DNA of 64,000 nucleotides. Source: G965205255 sp965205255. GTDB taxonomy: Bacteria > Pseudomonadota > Gammaproteobacteria > Pseudomonadales > Endozoicomonadaceae. Made by a program: the position numbers and the translations under genes. Where the stretch lies: contig OZ242051.1 of assembly GCA_965205255.1 (NCBI GenBank), positions 620,001 to 684,000 of the forward strand, in the 5' to 3' direction. Positions 46,036 through 54,836 of the stretch are shown one piece after another (positions within the stretch are counted from its first letter, which is position 1; each line of letters starts with the position of its first letter). The notes under the pieces were generated by a model that searched no databases, was not told where the DNA came from, and saw only the letters and a list, made by a program, of their open reading frames with translations.

Positions 46036-47619
46036 TTATTTTTTTTTATATGATTTTGTTTCAGCGCTACTCCAGCTTAGCTTACTGCGAATGTATTTGG
46101 CTAAACTGTCGCATTTACCACAAAAGTAGCTAAAACAACAACAGATTCTGCTTTTATGTAAAGACTGTGCCTGCGCATCATCTTCATCTTCATCTTCTTC
46201 ATCAGGGTTACTTATAACTTTTAGTTTAAAGCTACCGTCAGGTTTGTAGTCCATTTCAACGGTGTGTCGAAGCTTTCCATCCGTACATTCTTCACCCTCA
46301 ATACCTGCATTGTTGCATGTTTTATAACCATCAGTTTCATCTGTGTTTAGGTAAAAAGTTTCAAGTAACATTAAATGCCCACTATGATTGTCGCTAGAAT
46401 CATCCAGATCTGGAGTATGCATCACTTTCATCGAACCAATCATCTTATAGAATGCATTGAAAAATTTAATTTGATGTTGATAAGGAATCTCATAAGCCAA
46501 TAGTAAGCCTTCTGCAGGGTACAAACCCATATATAGTTTGCTTTCATGAAAGCCCAACCAAAGAAGCTGTGGATGGGTTTGTTCAAGTTCCTGACTCACT
46601 AAGAAAAAAGTGTCGTAATTTATCAAGGGTTCATCTACAGATATTTTACTTTTATGTATACTGAGTGCCTCCGATAACCCACTATCTCCTTTTCCAAGTG
46701 ATTCCATACAGAAGTCTGCCTGAATTTGTTTTGGTGCTTTATAAGTATTGATTGAAGATCCTTGCAGAAAAACAGCTAGCATGGCTTTTTGTTGTTTTTC
46801 ATTCAGTGAACCAATCCTTACCGGTATCGCCTTAGCCCTATCCAGCTCTGCCAGTAATTCGGTATGGAAAAGACCTATCCCTGACAAAATGTTTTCTTGT
46901 TCAGATAATGGGTATTGTGAGAAAACAGATGAGTTGTTATCCATAATCTTTGTTATTTTTAACAGCGTTTCTGGAAGAACACCCTCTACTGAACCGAGCA
47001 TGCCAAAATGATTAATAGTTGATTTTACCCACGGTACTGTATGGTGACAGTTTCTGTCTGAAAAATAATTCTTTGCACAGGATTTGCTAGTGATGTCTGC
47101 TTTAAGAACTGCTTTTTTTTCGCCACAAAACAAATCCAGCCAGAAATTTTGATGTGCACTTGAGTGGAATTCTCCTGATTTTACTCTTCTGGCTTTACGA
47201 TAATGATGAACCTTGTGCCCTAGCTGTATATATTTTGAAAATACATTGCTTCCTTTTATATCTCTCAACGCTTCCTTAATGACATCTAGGTCGATATAGT
47301 GAAACTGCGCTTCAGGCGCAGGTACTTGAAGTCTCTCATATTGATAATGCTCAGATTTTTCCAGCTTTTTTGTGAGATCTGAAAAATTATTTTTCCATTG
47401 AGCTTTTAAATCAGAAAAGAATTCGGAACTGTGATCAGGTTCTCCTATGATTACCTTCTCTGAAGAAAGTGCTTCAGACCCAACATTAATCCTTTTGGAA
47501 GAGCCTTCATTCTGGCTTTCCTCCAACACCGTACCGGCAAATGACATTTGTGAGCAAACAGCAATACATAAACTAGCAAAAATTGAGGGCAATGTGTTCA
47601 GGCAAGTGAGTTTCAACAT
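46036..47619 (-). CDS. Hypothetical secreted protein with cysteine-rich C-terminus
   Basis: A 527-residue protein with a signal peptide (LNTLPSIFASLCIAVCSQMSFA). The mature domain is mixed alpha/beta with no recognised motif. The tail holds an acidic run (NPDEEDEDEDDAQAQ), then a cysteine cluster (SRICCCFSYFCGKCDSL) and a basic end (SYKKK). The cluster of five cysteines could bind metal or be lipidated or disulfide-linked. Monocistronic and leftward, next to the Pro-Val stalk protein and of similar style, so the two may belong to a lineage-specific set of envelope or exported proteins. Function not assignable. Confidence 0.65.
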   Translation of the reverse strand: MLKLTCLNTLPSIFASLCIAVCSQMSFAGTVLEESQNEGSSKRINVGSEALSSEKVIIGEPDHSSEFFSDLKAQWKNNFSDLTKKLEKSEHYQYERLQVPAPEAQFHYIDLDVIKEALRDIKGSNVFSKYIQLGHKVHHYRKARRVKSGEFHSSAHQNFWLDLFCGEKKAVLKADITSKSCAKNYFSDRNCHHTVPWVKSTINHFGMLGSVEGVLPETLLKITKIMDNNSSVFSQYPLSEQENILSGIGLFHTELLAELDRAKAIPVRIGSLNEKQQKAMLAVFLQGSSINTYKAPKQIQADFCMESLGKGDSGLSEALSIHKSKISVDEPLINYDTFFLVSQELEQTHPQLLWLGFHESKLYMGLYPAEGLLLAYEIPYQHQIKFFNAFYKMIGSMKVMHTPDLDDSSDNHSGHLMLLETFYLNTDETDGYKTCNNAGIEGEECTDGKLRHTVEMDYKPDGSFKLKVISNPDEEDEDEDDAQAQSLHKSRICCCFSYFCGKCDSLAKYIRSKLSWSSAETKSYKKK

Positions 47620-47990
47620 TGTTTTTAACCATTGTTTTGATAGTGAACAGTTTAATGAAAGTGCTTATTTTTGTTCTGTTGATTTATCGCGGGGGCAAGT
47701 ATAGTTTTCTTTATCTGGTTTGCACTGATTTTTTATTTTTCAATAAAACCGGTTAAACGTTTTGAATTTGTGGTAAATATATTTACACTTATGCCAAAAA
47801 TGATTTCTAACTACTGTTATTAGCATACTTTTATGGCTTGCCGTTAAATACAAAGTGACGAATAAGTCTGCTATTGCAAGAAGCTTTACCGCATAACAGC
47901 AAGATCAGAAAATCAGCGCAATAAGAAGTTAGAATCACTTTTTTTGTAATATACAGCATATTTTTACCACACAATATATGGAATAAATGA
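47620..47990. other. Divergent intergenic region containing a dispersed repeat
   Basis: 371 bases between the leftward secreted-protein gene and the rightward dUTPase gene. The full-length repeat at 47789-47951 fills nearly half, ending 39 bases before the dUTPase start. Confidence 0.55.
47789..47951 (+). repeat. Dispersed palindromic repeat, copy C (about 160 bp)
   Basis: Opens TTATGCCAAAAATGATTTCTA and closes GAATCACTTTTTTTGTAATA. The interior has TATTAGCATACTTTTATGGC, TTGCCGTTAAATA, AAGTGACGAATAAG and CATAACAGCAAGATCAG in the same order as copies A and (inverted) D. Confidence 0.8.
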
Positions 47991-48605
47991 ATGCATGATC
48001 AAATAGCAAGAATGCTTGAGCTTCAGGATAATATGAACCTCAAAGTAAACGATAAGTGGCGTTTGCAGAACTTTGAATGGTATAGAGCTATTTGGATTGA
48101 ATCAGCAGAGTTGATGGACCACTTTGGGTGGAAGTGGTGGAAGAAACAAATACCGGACATGGCACAGGTTCGACTGGAGATTATTGATATCTGGCACTTT
48201 GGGTTAAGCATTTTATTACAGGAAGGTAGGACAACTGAAGAGGTAACTGCCGCTGTTTCTCGTGCCTTTGCTAACACTGTTACAGAAATGAGTTTGCCTG
48301 AAAGTACAGAAAGGTTTGCGCAAAAAACACTGGAATCCAAAGGGTTTGATTTAAACGGTTTTTGCCGTTTGATGACTGCCGCAGAGATGACCTTCAACGA
48401 TCTTTATTGCGGATATATAGGCAAAAATGTACTCAATTTTTTTCGTCAGAATCATGGATATAAAACAGGAGACTACAAAAAACTCTGGCAAGGTAGGGAG
48501 GATAATGAACATCTGGTAGAAATCATTGCCCGTCTTGACCATCAGTCTTCCACGTTTCAGGATGATCTTTACAAAGCACTGGAAAGCAGATACGAAACTG
48601 CATAA
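47991..48605 (+). CDS. Dimeric dUTP diphosphatase (all-alpha NTP pyrophosphatase class)
   Basis: Hydrolyses dUTP to dUMP and pyrophosphate, keeping uracil out of DNA and feeding thymidylate synthesis. The 204-residue helical protein shows the signature WYRAIWIESAELMDHFGWKW followed by RLEIIDIWHF, giving the two Glu and the Asp that bind magnesium in the dUTPase_2/MazG-like superfamily. This differs from the trimeric Dut of E. coli. It starts just beyond a dispersed repeat; GGAATAAATGAATG precedes the coding sequence with a weak ribosome-binding site. It stands alone. Confidence 0.88.
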   Translation: MHDQIARMLELQDNMNLKVNDKWRLQNFEWYRAIWIESAELMDHFGWKWWKKQIPDMAQVRLEIIDIWHFGLSILLQEGRTTEEVTAAVSRAFANTVTEMSLPESTERFAQKTLESKGFDLNGFCRLMTAAEMTFNDLYCGYIGKNVLNFFRQNHGYKTGDYKKLWQGREDNEHLVEIIARLDHQSSTFQDDLYKALESRYETA

Positions 48606-48618
48606 TGAATTTCGTATA

Positions 48619-48888
48619 ATGAGTGATTATCCGGCATTACAATACCTGACGATAGCTTTTAATACTCATGCCAGAAAATTGTGGTTCTGTTTCAGACCAA
48701 AGCATTATCAGAACAGGTTTATTTTTCAGAACCGAATGGCAAAACACACAAACTATACGGCAGTGAATTACCTAGCCGGCTGGATATGGCTCAAACATAA
48801 CGAACACCAGATATGCGGACTTTTTAAATGGTTAGATTTGAACCTGAATGAGCAAAAAGTTGGCTATATCTATACGAAGCTTAACTAG
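48619..48888 (+). CDS. Doubtful small ORF
   Basis: An 89-codon frame beginning MSDYPALQYLTIAF, with Trp/Tyr/His-rich composition and no ribosome-binding site. It begins 13 bases after the dUTPase stop. Its last 22 codons lie within a dispersed repeat that is non-coding elsewhere, which argues against a functional gene. Listed because composition is not impossible for a small protein. Confidence 0.2.
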   Translation: MSDYPALQYLTIAFNTHARKLWFCFRPKHYQNRFIFQNRMAKHTNYTAVNYLAGWIWLKHNEHQICGLFKWLDLNLNEQKVGYIYTKLN

Positions 48889-48920
48889 CACGAGACTATT
48901 TCAGCGTAAAAATATTTGAA
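48822..48920 (+). repeat. Second dispersed repeat, copy 2 (about 100 bp)
   Basis: Partner of 18469-18570 (TTTTTAAATGGTTAGATTTG, TATACGAAGCTTAACTAGCA, CGAGACTATT). A further partial unit (AAGCCTGAATGATCAAAAAA) follows at about 48930-48970, suggesting tandem decay. Confidence 0.45.
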
Positions 48921-49188
48921 GTATTGTTTTAAGCCTGAATGATCAAAAAATCCGGCTAAGTTTATACTTAACTTGGTGAATACATGACTATAGAAGCATA
49001 TAAATATATTAAGTATTGATGTTAAAAATCACATAAATAACAGAACTTCAGTCTTTCTGAGACTTATTCCTGTATACTATTTAGAATTTTAACAATCAAT
49101 TTATTTTTTGTTATTTTCTACATCTGTTTTACAACCCTTGATTAAGCAGATAGTAATACCAAATACAATTAAAGGGTTCAGGCGTTTT

Positions 49189-50526
49189 ATGGAATTATTG
49201 AACATTACCCATTTTCTAGAACAGTGGATTCATGCGCACCCACAGTGGCTTTTCCTCTTTATACTTGCAGTAGCACTAGCAGAAACACTGGCTATTGTTG
49301 GTATGATTATTCCGGGAGTTCTACTGTTGTTTGGCGCAGGGACCCTCGTTGGCAAAGGGTTTTTAAGTTTAAAAGTGGCTCTTTTAGCTGCTTGGGCTGG
49401 CGCATTTATCGGTGATATTGTCAGTTATTATGTTGGTATCATATTTCACGCTCACATCAGAGAGTGGCGCTTATTCAAAAAGCATAAAACCTGGGTAGAT
49501 AAAGGCGAAGCGTTCTTTCTCAAGCATGGCACTCTCAGTGTTTTTACAGGTCGGTTTGCAGGTCCTTTACGTGCCATTATTCCTTTAATCGCTGGAATGA
49601 TGGACATGCCTGCCATACGATTTATTCTCACAGTATTTATTGCTGGTGCACTCTGGTCACCACTTTATCTTATACCCGGCTATCTTGTGGGTGCCTCTAT
49701 GCACTGGACACAATTTGTTTCCCAAGAGTTTTTCTATACCGTTATTTCTATTGGTGTTGTTTCCCTTGTCGCCAGTTTCTTATATATGCTCTGTCATCAG
49801 AAACTATCAGAATATACTCTCTTGGCAAAAAAATCGGTTCTACTTATACTTTCTGTGATATTCATAGCCTTGGCAATTTGTGTCAAAACAGGGCTGTTAA
49901 ATACCATTAATGAAGATTTTGCCATGGCGGTTGTTCACGGAGAGACGTTGCTATCCACTCAAATAGCAGTTGCTATCACAATGCTCGGCAGTACGGCAAT
50001 GCGTATATTATTAGCGTTGCTTATATTCTTTTCATTGTGGTTTTGGGGAAATAAAAAAAATGCGATAAGGTTCGGGTGTATCCTAGTCGGGCTATTTCTT
50101 GTGGTTGGGGCTTTTAAGTATATTCTTAACATTCCCAGACCTTCTAACATGCTTCTTGAACTTCATTATTCATTTCCCAGTGGACATACAGCATTTTTGA
50201 CTTTTTTTGCCTTTGTCATTGCAGAAAGAATTACCTCAGTATGCAGATCTAAATTTTCCTTTATTATTTGGACTATTGCCATTTTTATCAGTCTAATGAC
50301 AGCAATATCTCGTCTGTATCTTAATATGCACTGGATAACCGACGTAAGCGGGGCATTTATTTTGGGTACTATGGCATATAAGTTTTGGCGATTATTAGAA
50401 CATAACTCTTATCAGGCTAAACCACTACGCCACCCAGTTTTCTTTTGTTGTACACTGCTAATTTTTATGTTCATAGGATCTGCCATCGGCTATCCTTTCA
50501 CAATTATTGAATATACCGGACTATAG
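49189..50526 (+). CDS. DedA-family / PAP2 phosphatase fusion protein
   Basis: A 445-residue inner-membrane protein combining two domains. Residues about 1-200 are a DedA (VTT) domain (AETLAIVGMIIPGVLLLFGAG and FTGRFAGPLRAIIPLIAGM, with the conserved Arg-Gly-Pro). The C-terminal 200 residues are a PAP2 lipid phosphatase with its three-part active site: KYILNIPRP, YSFPSGHTAFL and SRLYLNMHWITDV. DedA proteins are undecaprenyl-phosphate or phospholipid flippases; PAP2 enzymes dephosphorylate undecaprenyl or other lipid pyrophosphates. A fusion would couple the two in lipid-carrier recycling (inference). The ATG at 49189 has AGG seven bases upstream. Confidence 0.88.
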   Translation: MELLNITHFLEQWIHAHPQWLFLFILAVALAETLAIVGMIIPGVLLLFGAGTLVGKGFLSLKVALLAAWAGAFIGDIVSYYVGIIFHAHIREWRLFKKHKTWVDKGEAFFLKHGTLSVFTGRFAGPLRAIIPLIAGMMDMPAIRFILTVFIAGALWSPLYLIPGYLVGASMHWTQFVSQEFFYTVISIGVVSLVASFLYMLCHQKLSEYTLLAKKSVLLILSVIFIALAICVKTGLLNTINEDFAMAVVHGETLLSTQIAVAITMLGSTAMRILLALLIFFSLWFWGNKKNAIRFGCILVGLFLVVGAFKYILNIPRPSNMLLELHYSFPSGHTAFLTFFAFVIAERITSVCRSKFSFIIWTIAIFISLMTAISRLYLNMHWITDVSGAFILGTMAYKFWRLLEHNSYQAKPLRHPVFFCCTLLIFMFIGSAIGYPFTIIEYTGL

Positions 50527-50595
50527 TTAACTAGCTGGAATAAACCCAAAACCTGCCTACACTAACCGGCGTAAGGAAGATTATTAAAACTAGGA

Positions 50596-51153
50596 TTGTA
50601 CCTTATAGTGGAACTGATCTCGCTAGCACAACCAATAATAGAACAAATACAAATGCACCCTGCATACTTATTAAGTGTTTTTTTTATTTCCGGGTTAATA
50701 AGTGGTGTACCCATACTCGGTGCACTCATTCCTGTCTCCATTATTCAGTTAGGTCTGAGTTCTGTGGCATCGAAGCTTCATATTGATTTGTCTCATATTC
50801 TCTGGGTTGTTGTCCCTGCTCTGTTGATAGGCGATATTATCGGTTACACAGCCGGACGTTATTTTCATCCGATCATTCTGAAAGCCCGTAGATTCAACCG
50901 ATATATTAAACTGTTCGAGCGTACTGAACGTGTCTATCAAAAATATGGTGGATTTGCCATTATCCTTGGCAGGCTTACAGGTCCAATACGTATGGTTACA
51001 CCTTTTCTTTCAGGTATTATGGAAGTGCGTTACCGGTATTTCATATTATTTGATTTTTTGGCCGCAATTGTCTGGTGTGCAACCCACATCATTCCGGCTT
51101 ATCTTCTTGTTAACCATTCATTCTTGTCGCACCTTAAGTCACTTATTACTTAA
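50596..51153 (+). CDS. DedA-family membrane protein
   Basis: A 185-residue inner-membrane protein, short DedA/VTT domain with four to five membrane segments. Conserved parts are LISGVPILGALIPVSIIQLG, YQKYGGFAIILGRLTGPIRM and TPFLSGIMEVRYRYF. It follows the DedA-PAP2 fusion by 69 bases on the same strand and probably acts with it on polyprenyl-phosphate or phospholipid translocation. The start is TTG at 50596 or GTG at 50608; AGGA lies near both. Its last 15 bases overlap the end of convergent lolB. Confidence 0.82.
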   Translation: MYLIVELISLAQPIIEQIQMHPAYLLSVFFISGLISGVPILGALIPVSIIQLGLSSVASKLHIDLSHILWVVVPALLIGDIIGYTAGRYFHPIILKARRFNRYIKLFERTERVYQKYGGFAIILGRLTGPIRMVTPFLSGIMEVRYRYFILFDFLAAIVWCATHIIPAYLLVNHSFLSHLKSLIT

Positions 51154-51789
51154 CTGATGCCAGTTAATGAGTAGGACAACCTTTATCTGCTGACCTGAAA
51201 GCTCTATTTTTGCTGGTAAGGTATAATCATCAACAGTCACGTAGTGACTATAAACCACTCTCCAGCCCAGCTGCTTTAGGCTTGTCAGCTGCCCGTGACC
51301 ATTCAAAAGAAAAATAGCATGCTCTGCATTTTTAGACTCTGGTACAGGTATTCCCAAAACCCAGTAGCGCATGGCATCTACAGGAATGTTCCAGCCTGTT
51401 TCTTCCTCCAGTAGTGCCTCTCCAGAACTTGAAGACAAAGAGCTTTTTCCAGGTACAGACAATGTTACCATAGTGCCTGATTTACCCGATAAATGTGCCA
51501 GTATTCTGCCAAAAGGACCGCTGAAAACAATAGAGTAATCTTTATTCTTTTGCGTCCAATTAATATTAAGGCTCCCGGAGCCTTCAGGCGAACGAATGCC
51601 AGCCCTGCCTATGATATCCCACTGCGTAACAGATCTCATCTTTTCTCTGTGAGCTTTCCAGGCAATCTGTTCTTTAGCAACAGAGTTAAATACTGCTGAT
51701 GACGCAGGATTTTGAGGCTGTAGTTGCAACGCACACCCAGAAAGAAACAACAACATCAGCAATGGTAAAACAATTACATAACGGCTCAC
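51139..51789 (-). CDS. lolB: Outer-membrane lipoprotein receptor LolB
   Basis: Accepts lipoproteins from LolA and inserts them in the outer membrane. The 216-residue precursor has a lipobox LLFLSGC (Cys19). The LolB pattern follows: WDIIGRAGIRSPEGSGSLNI (W-x-GR), YSIVFSGPFGRILAHLSGKS, GWNIPVDAMRYWVLGIPVP, and a C-terminal basic strand with KIELSGQQIKVVLLINWHQL. In most relatives lolB lies next to hemA, divergently. Here one extra secreted-protein gene separates them, and no ispE follows lolB. Confidence 0.85.
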   Translation of the reverse strand: MSRYVIVLPLLMLLFLSGCALQLQPQNPASSAVFNSVAKEQIAWKAHREKMRSVTQWDIIGRAGIRSPEGSGSLNINWTQKNKDYSIVFSGPFGRILAHLSGKSGTMVTLSVPGKSSLSSSSGEALLEEETGWNIPVDAMRYWVLGIPVPESKNAEHAIFLLNGHGQLTSLKQLGWRVVYSHYVTVDDYTLPAKIELSGQQIKVVLLINWHQLSNK

Positions 51790-51955
51790 GCTTTAAACCT
51801 TCCCCCTGCATTTATCCATCCAGATAATACGTAAAAAAACAACGTATTTGCACAAATTATCATGTTAATCAGCATAAAATTAAGTTAAAACTACTTAAGT
51901 CTTTTTCGTATTGACTATACTGACAAACTTGTTGTTATAGTCTGAGAAGAACATA

Positions 51956-53335
51956 ATGATATTCATACATAATAACCTTAAAAGATTTGTCCAACTTATA
52001 AGCTACGTTGTAGTCAGCACTCTGCTTATTTTTTCTCTCAATGTTGCAGGCGCAGCCACACTATTTCAAATATATAAAACCTGCGATTATGCTCAGGAAA
52101 ATTATTTAACCTATGTTGGAGATTTAATACATCAGCCAGAAGACTCAAAGCTGAATGAACCTTTCATCAAGATCAGTAACAGTACAAACTGCCAAAATAT
52201 GATTAGTTTTAACCACACAGGGTTAAAAGTTATAGTCCTTAAAATCGAAGAAGCTCCTATATACGAAAATAGTGCTTTCTCCCAAGTTGATGACGGTAAC
52301 TTTATCTCAATTGTTGAGAGTTTATCATCTGCATGCACGAATACAAGCACCGAATTTCATACTGAATACTTAGTCGTTAAAACAATAAAAAATGTAATGC
52401 AAGGTCACATGAAGGACAGTCACAATAGTAGTGTATATGCAAGCTTTAATATTGAGCAATCAGAGTATACATTTCTAAACAGCTTATTTAACTCTTCCCG
52501 CCTTGCTGTAGGTAAAGCCAAAGAGTTAATAATTCCCTACACAAACACATTGCTGGGCATCAATCCTGAAAGTAAAATTAAATTAGCTTTATTGGTTAAT
52601 TCAGAAAAAGACGCCGTTGTGGGTATCAAAATTTTTTGGGGTGATAGTACAGACGTCAAAAATATTTATCTTATCCATTCTCATTTCAACAACTGGTTAA
52701 CGGGTAATGATACATTCCACCCTATGGCGTTGGAAAAGCCTAAAAGAAAAGCACTACAAGCGCAAGTACATGACTTTCAGAAAGAGAAGCGAAACACAAA
52801 AGAGAACGCTATATCCATATCTAAATCTGTTTTATCAAGACACGATCATTTGCCACCTTCTCGTGCAGGCAATTTAGATTTTGGCCATGAAAACTGTGCA
52901 ATACTTACAGCAGAAACTGGTGGTGCCAGGAAAAGCATGAGAGCTTGGTCTGCTTCTGATCCGAAGGAGCATATTTATGCTGAACCTGTATTTAAAGTTT
53001 CTCCGCATGGGAGCGGTCCCCTTTCGGCCAGAAAATTATCAGAGGATGAATATATTGACATGAAAGTAAATTGTAAGCCAGCTGACCCTCAAGGTACATA
53101 CTTTTTACCTCAAGTGTTACTTAATGATGCAAAACAACTTGACGAATCAGAAAGCCATCACCTGCATATATTGTGTCAATCCGTTCAGTCATTGCCCTGT
53201 TCCGGAAGTTTAGAGGTTTCTTTCCCAGATAAAACAGGAGCATTTAAAAAATTTCTGGTATCTTCGGCAATAAATTCTGACAAAACAGGAAGTACCTGCA
53301 AAATTTACAGGCTTAACTCAATGACAATGGACTAG
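51956..53335 (+). CDS. Hypothetical secreted protein
   Basis: A 459-residue protein. The N-terminal basic stretch and hydrophobic core (LISYVVVSTLLIFSLNVAGA) form a signal peptide with cleavage near AGA-ATL. The mature part carries about ten cysteines and no known motif. A mixed region with charged segments (KPKRKALQAQVHDFQKEKRN) separates two apparent domains, and the second ends in a beta-like CKIYRLNSMTMD. It sits between lolB and hemA, which are normally neighbours, so it is an insertion in a conserved context. No mobile-element ends are seen. Family not recognised. Confidence 0.65.
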   Translation: MIFIHNNLKRFVQLISYVVVSTLLIFSLNVAGAATLFQIYKTCDYAQENYLTYVGDLIHQPEDSKLNEPFIKISNSTNCQNMISFNHTGLKVIVLKIEEAPIYENSAFSQVDDGNFISIVESLSSACTNTSTEFHTEYLVVKTIKNVMQGHMKDSHNSSVYASFNIEQSEYTFLNSLFNSSRLAVGKAKELIIPYTNTLLGINPESKIKLALLVNSEKDAVVGIKIFWGDSTDVKNIYLIHSHFNNWLTGNDTFHPMALEKPKRKALQAQVHDFQKEKRNTKENAISISKSVLSRHDHLPPSRAGNLDFGHENCAILTAETGGARKSMRAWSASDPKEHIYAEPVFKVSPHGSGPLSARKLSEDEYIDMKVNCKPADPQGTYFLPQVLLNDAKQLDESESHHLHILCQSVQSLPCSGSLEVSFPDKTGAFKKFLVSSAINSDKTGSTCKIYRLNSMTMD

Positions 53336-53549
53336 CTTTTCGATTTTGTTATCGTAGCTAATAATAGACTGCTTTTTTTATTTGGGCTGTTTCTCTGACA
53401 TCAATCATTTTGTTATAATACACATCCGTTTATAAAACAGTGCCTGAAATCAGAAAATGACTTAATCTGAAGGGCTACTTAATTTAATAGCGAAAATTTT
53501 GATATGGGCAAAAAAACATGAGTAGCTAAAAAGGTATTTCGTATTTTCT

Positions 53550-54836
53550 ATGACATTTCTGGTTGTTGGCATTAATTATCAAACTGCATCAGTATCAGTG
53601 CGAGAGCAATTAACTTTTGCTCCGGAGTCTCTTGTGCCTGCATTACATAATGTTATTACGCAACAAGGTGTTGAGGAAGCGGTTATTCTCTCTACCTGTA
53701 ACCGTACTGAAATTTATATCTATGGTACTATAACGCCAAAAGATCTTAAAACTTGGTTGACGAGATATCATCTTATGACACTGCCTCCGGACGACCATCA
53801 TTTCTACAGCTATGAACAAAAACAAGCCATAATTCACGCAATGCGCGTTGCCAGCGGTTTAGACTCGCTGGTTCTTGGCGAACCTCAAATTCTTGGTCAG
53901 CTCAAATCTGCCTACGCTGTTGCTCACACAGCCAAAACATTAGGTGGACCGCTGGAACAAATGTTTCAACACACTTTTCATGCGGCCAAAAAGGTCAGAA
54001 CCAATACGGCCATTGGAGAGAACCCTATCTCAGTAGCCTATGCTGCAGTGCAATTGGCCAGCCATATTTTTACAGATCTTACTAAGAAAACTGCCCTATT
54101 AATTGGTGCTGGAAAAACAATTGAGCTAGTGTACCAGCACTTACGTCAAAATCACACTCAGTATATTTTTGTTGCCAACAGAACCCAAGAGCGTGCGTGG
54201 CAACTAGCCACTCACCGGGAGTCTCAGGCAGTTTTGTTAGGAGATATTCCAGATATTCTTCATAAAGCTGATATTGTAGTGGCCTCTACTGCTAGCCAGC
54301 TCCCTATATTAGGTAAGGGAGCAGTAGAAAATGCGCTCAAACGCCGAAAGCATAGCCCCATATTAATGGTAGATATTGCACTGCCCAGAGATATTGAACC
54401 CGAAGTAGGTGAGCTTTCCGACGTGTATCTCTATTCTGTAGATGACCTGCATGAAGTTATCAAAGACAATGTCAACAGTCGCAAAAAAGCAGCTGATGTT
54501 GCCGAACAGATAATCGAGAAGAGTTCAGAAGATTTTACTGTCAAACTTCGTGGACGCTCTGCAATCAATACTTTGAAATTATACCGGCAACAAGTTGAAA
54601 ATTTACGCCAGCAAGAACTAAACAAGGCTCTTCGTTTGATCGCTGCCGGAAAGCCTTTAGAAGAGGTTTTACAGCAACTGGCTAACAATCTTACAAATAA
54701 ACTCATACATTCCCCGTGCGTTGAAATTCGTAAGGCCGGTGGTAATGGTGATACAAAAAAACTAGACTGGGCAAAAGAATTGCTAGGTCTTTCAACGACT
54801 GAAGTTTTAAAAAATCATGAAAGAATCCTTAACTAA
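53550..54836 (+). CDS. hemA: Glutamyl-tRNA reductase
   Basis: First committed step of C5-pathway haem synthesis: NADPH reduction of glutamyl-tRNA to glutamate-1-semialdehyde. The 428-residue protein has the catalytic Cys50 in ILSTCNRTEIYIYG, LVLGEPQILGQLKSAY, the NADPH-binding TALLIGAGKTIELVYQHL and a C-terminal helical dimerisation region. The reading frame overlaps prfA by 20 bases, so translation of the two is coupled. The same pair is adjacent in many gammaproteobacteria. Confidence 0.96.
   Translation: MTFLVVGINYQTASVSVREQLTFAPESLVPALHNVITQQGVEEAVILSTCNRTEIYIYGTITPKDLKTWLTRYHLMTLPPDDHHFYSYEQKQAIIHAMRVASGLDSLVLGEPQILGQLKSAYAVAHTAKTLGGPLEQMFQHTFHAAKKVRTNTAIGENPISVAYAAVQLASHIFTDLTKKTALLIGAGKTIELVYQHLRQNHTQYIFVANRTQERAWQLATHRESQAVLLGDIPDILHKADIVVASTASQLPILGKGAVENALKRRKHSPILMVDIALPRDIEPEVGELSDVYLYSVDDLHEVIKDNVNSRKKAADVAEQIIEKSSEDFTVKLRGRSAINTLKLYRQQVENLRQQELNKALRLIAAGKPLEEVLQQLANNLTNKLIHSPCVEIRKAGGNGDTKKLDWAKELLGLSTTEVLKNHERILN

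Larger units (their letters stand above)
48606..49188. other. Intergenic region after the dUTPase gene
   Basis: 583 bases holding a doubtful small ORF, the second dispersed repeat and AT-rich sequence. The frame of the next gene is open from a TTG at 49108, but 49189 is preferred as its start. Confidence 0.45.
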
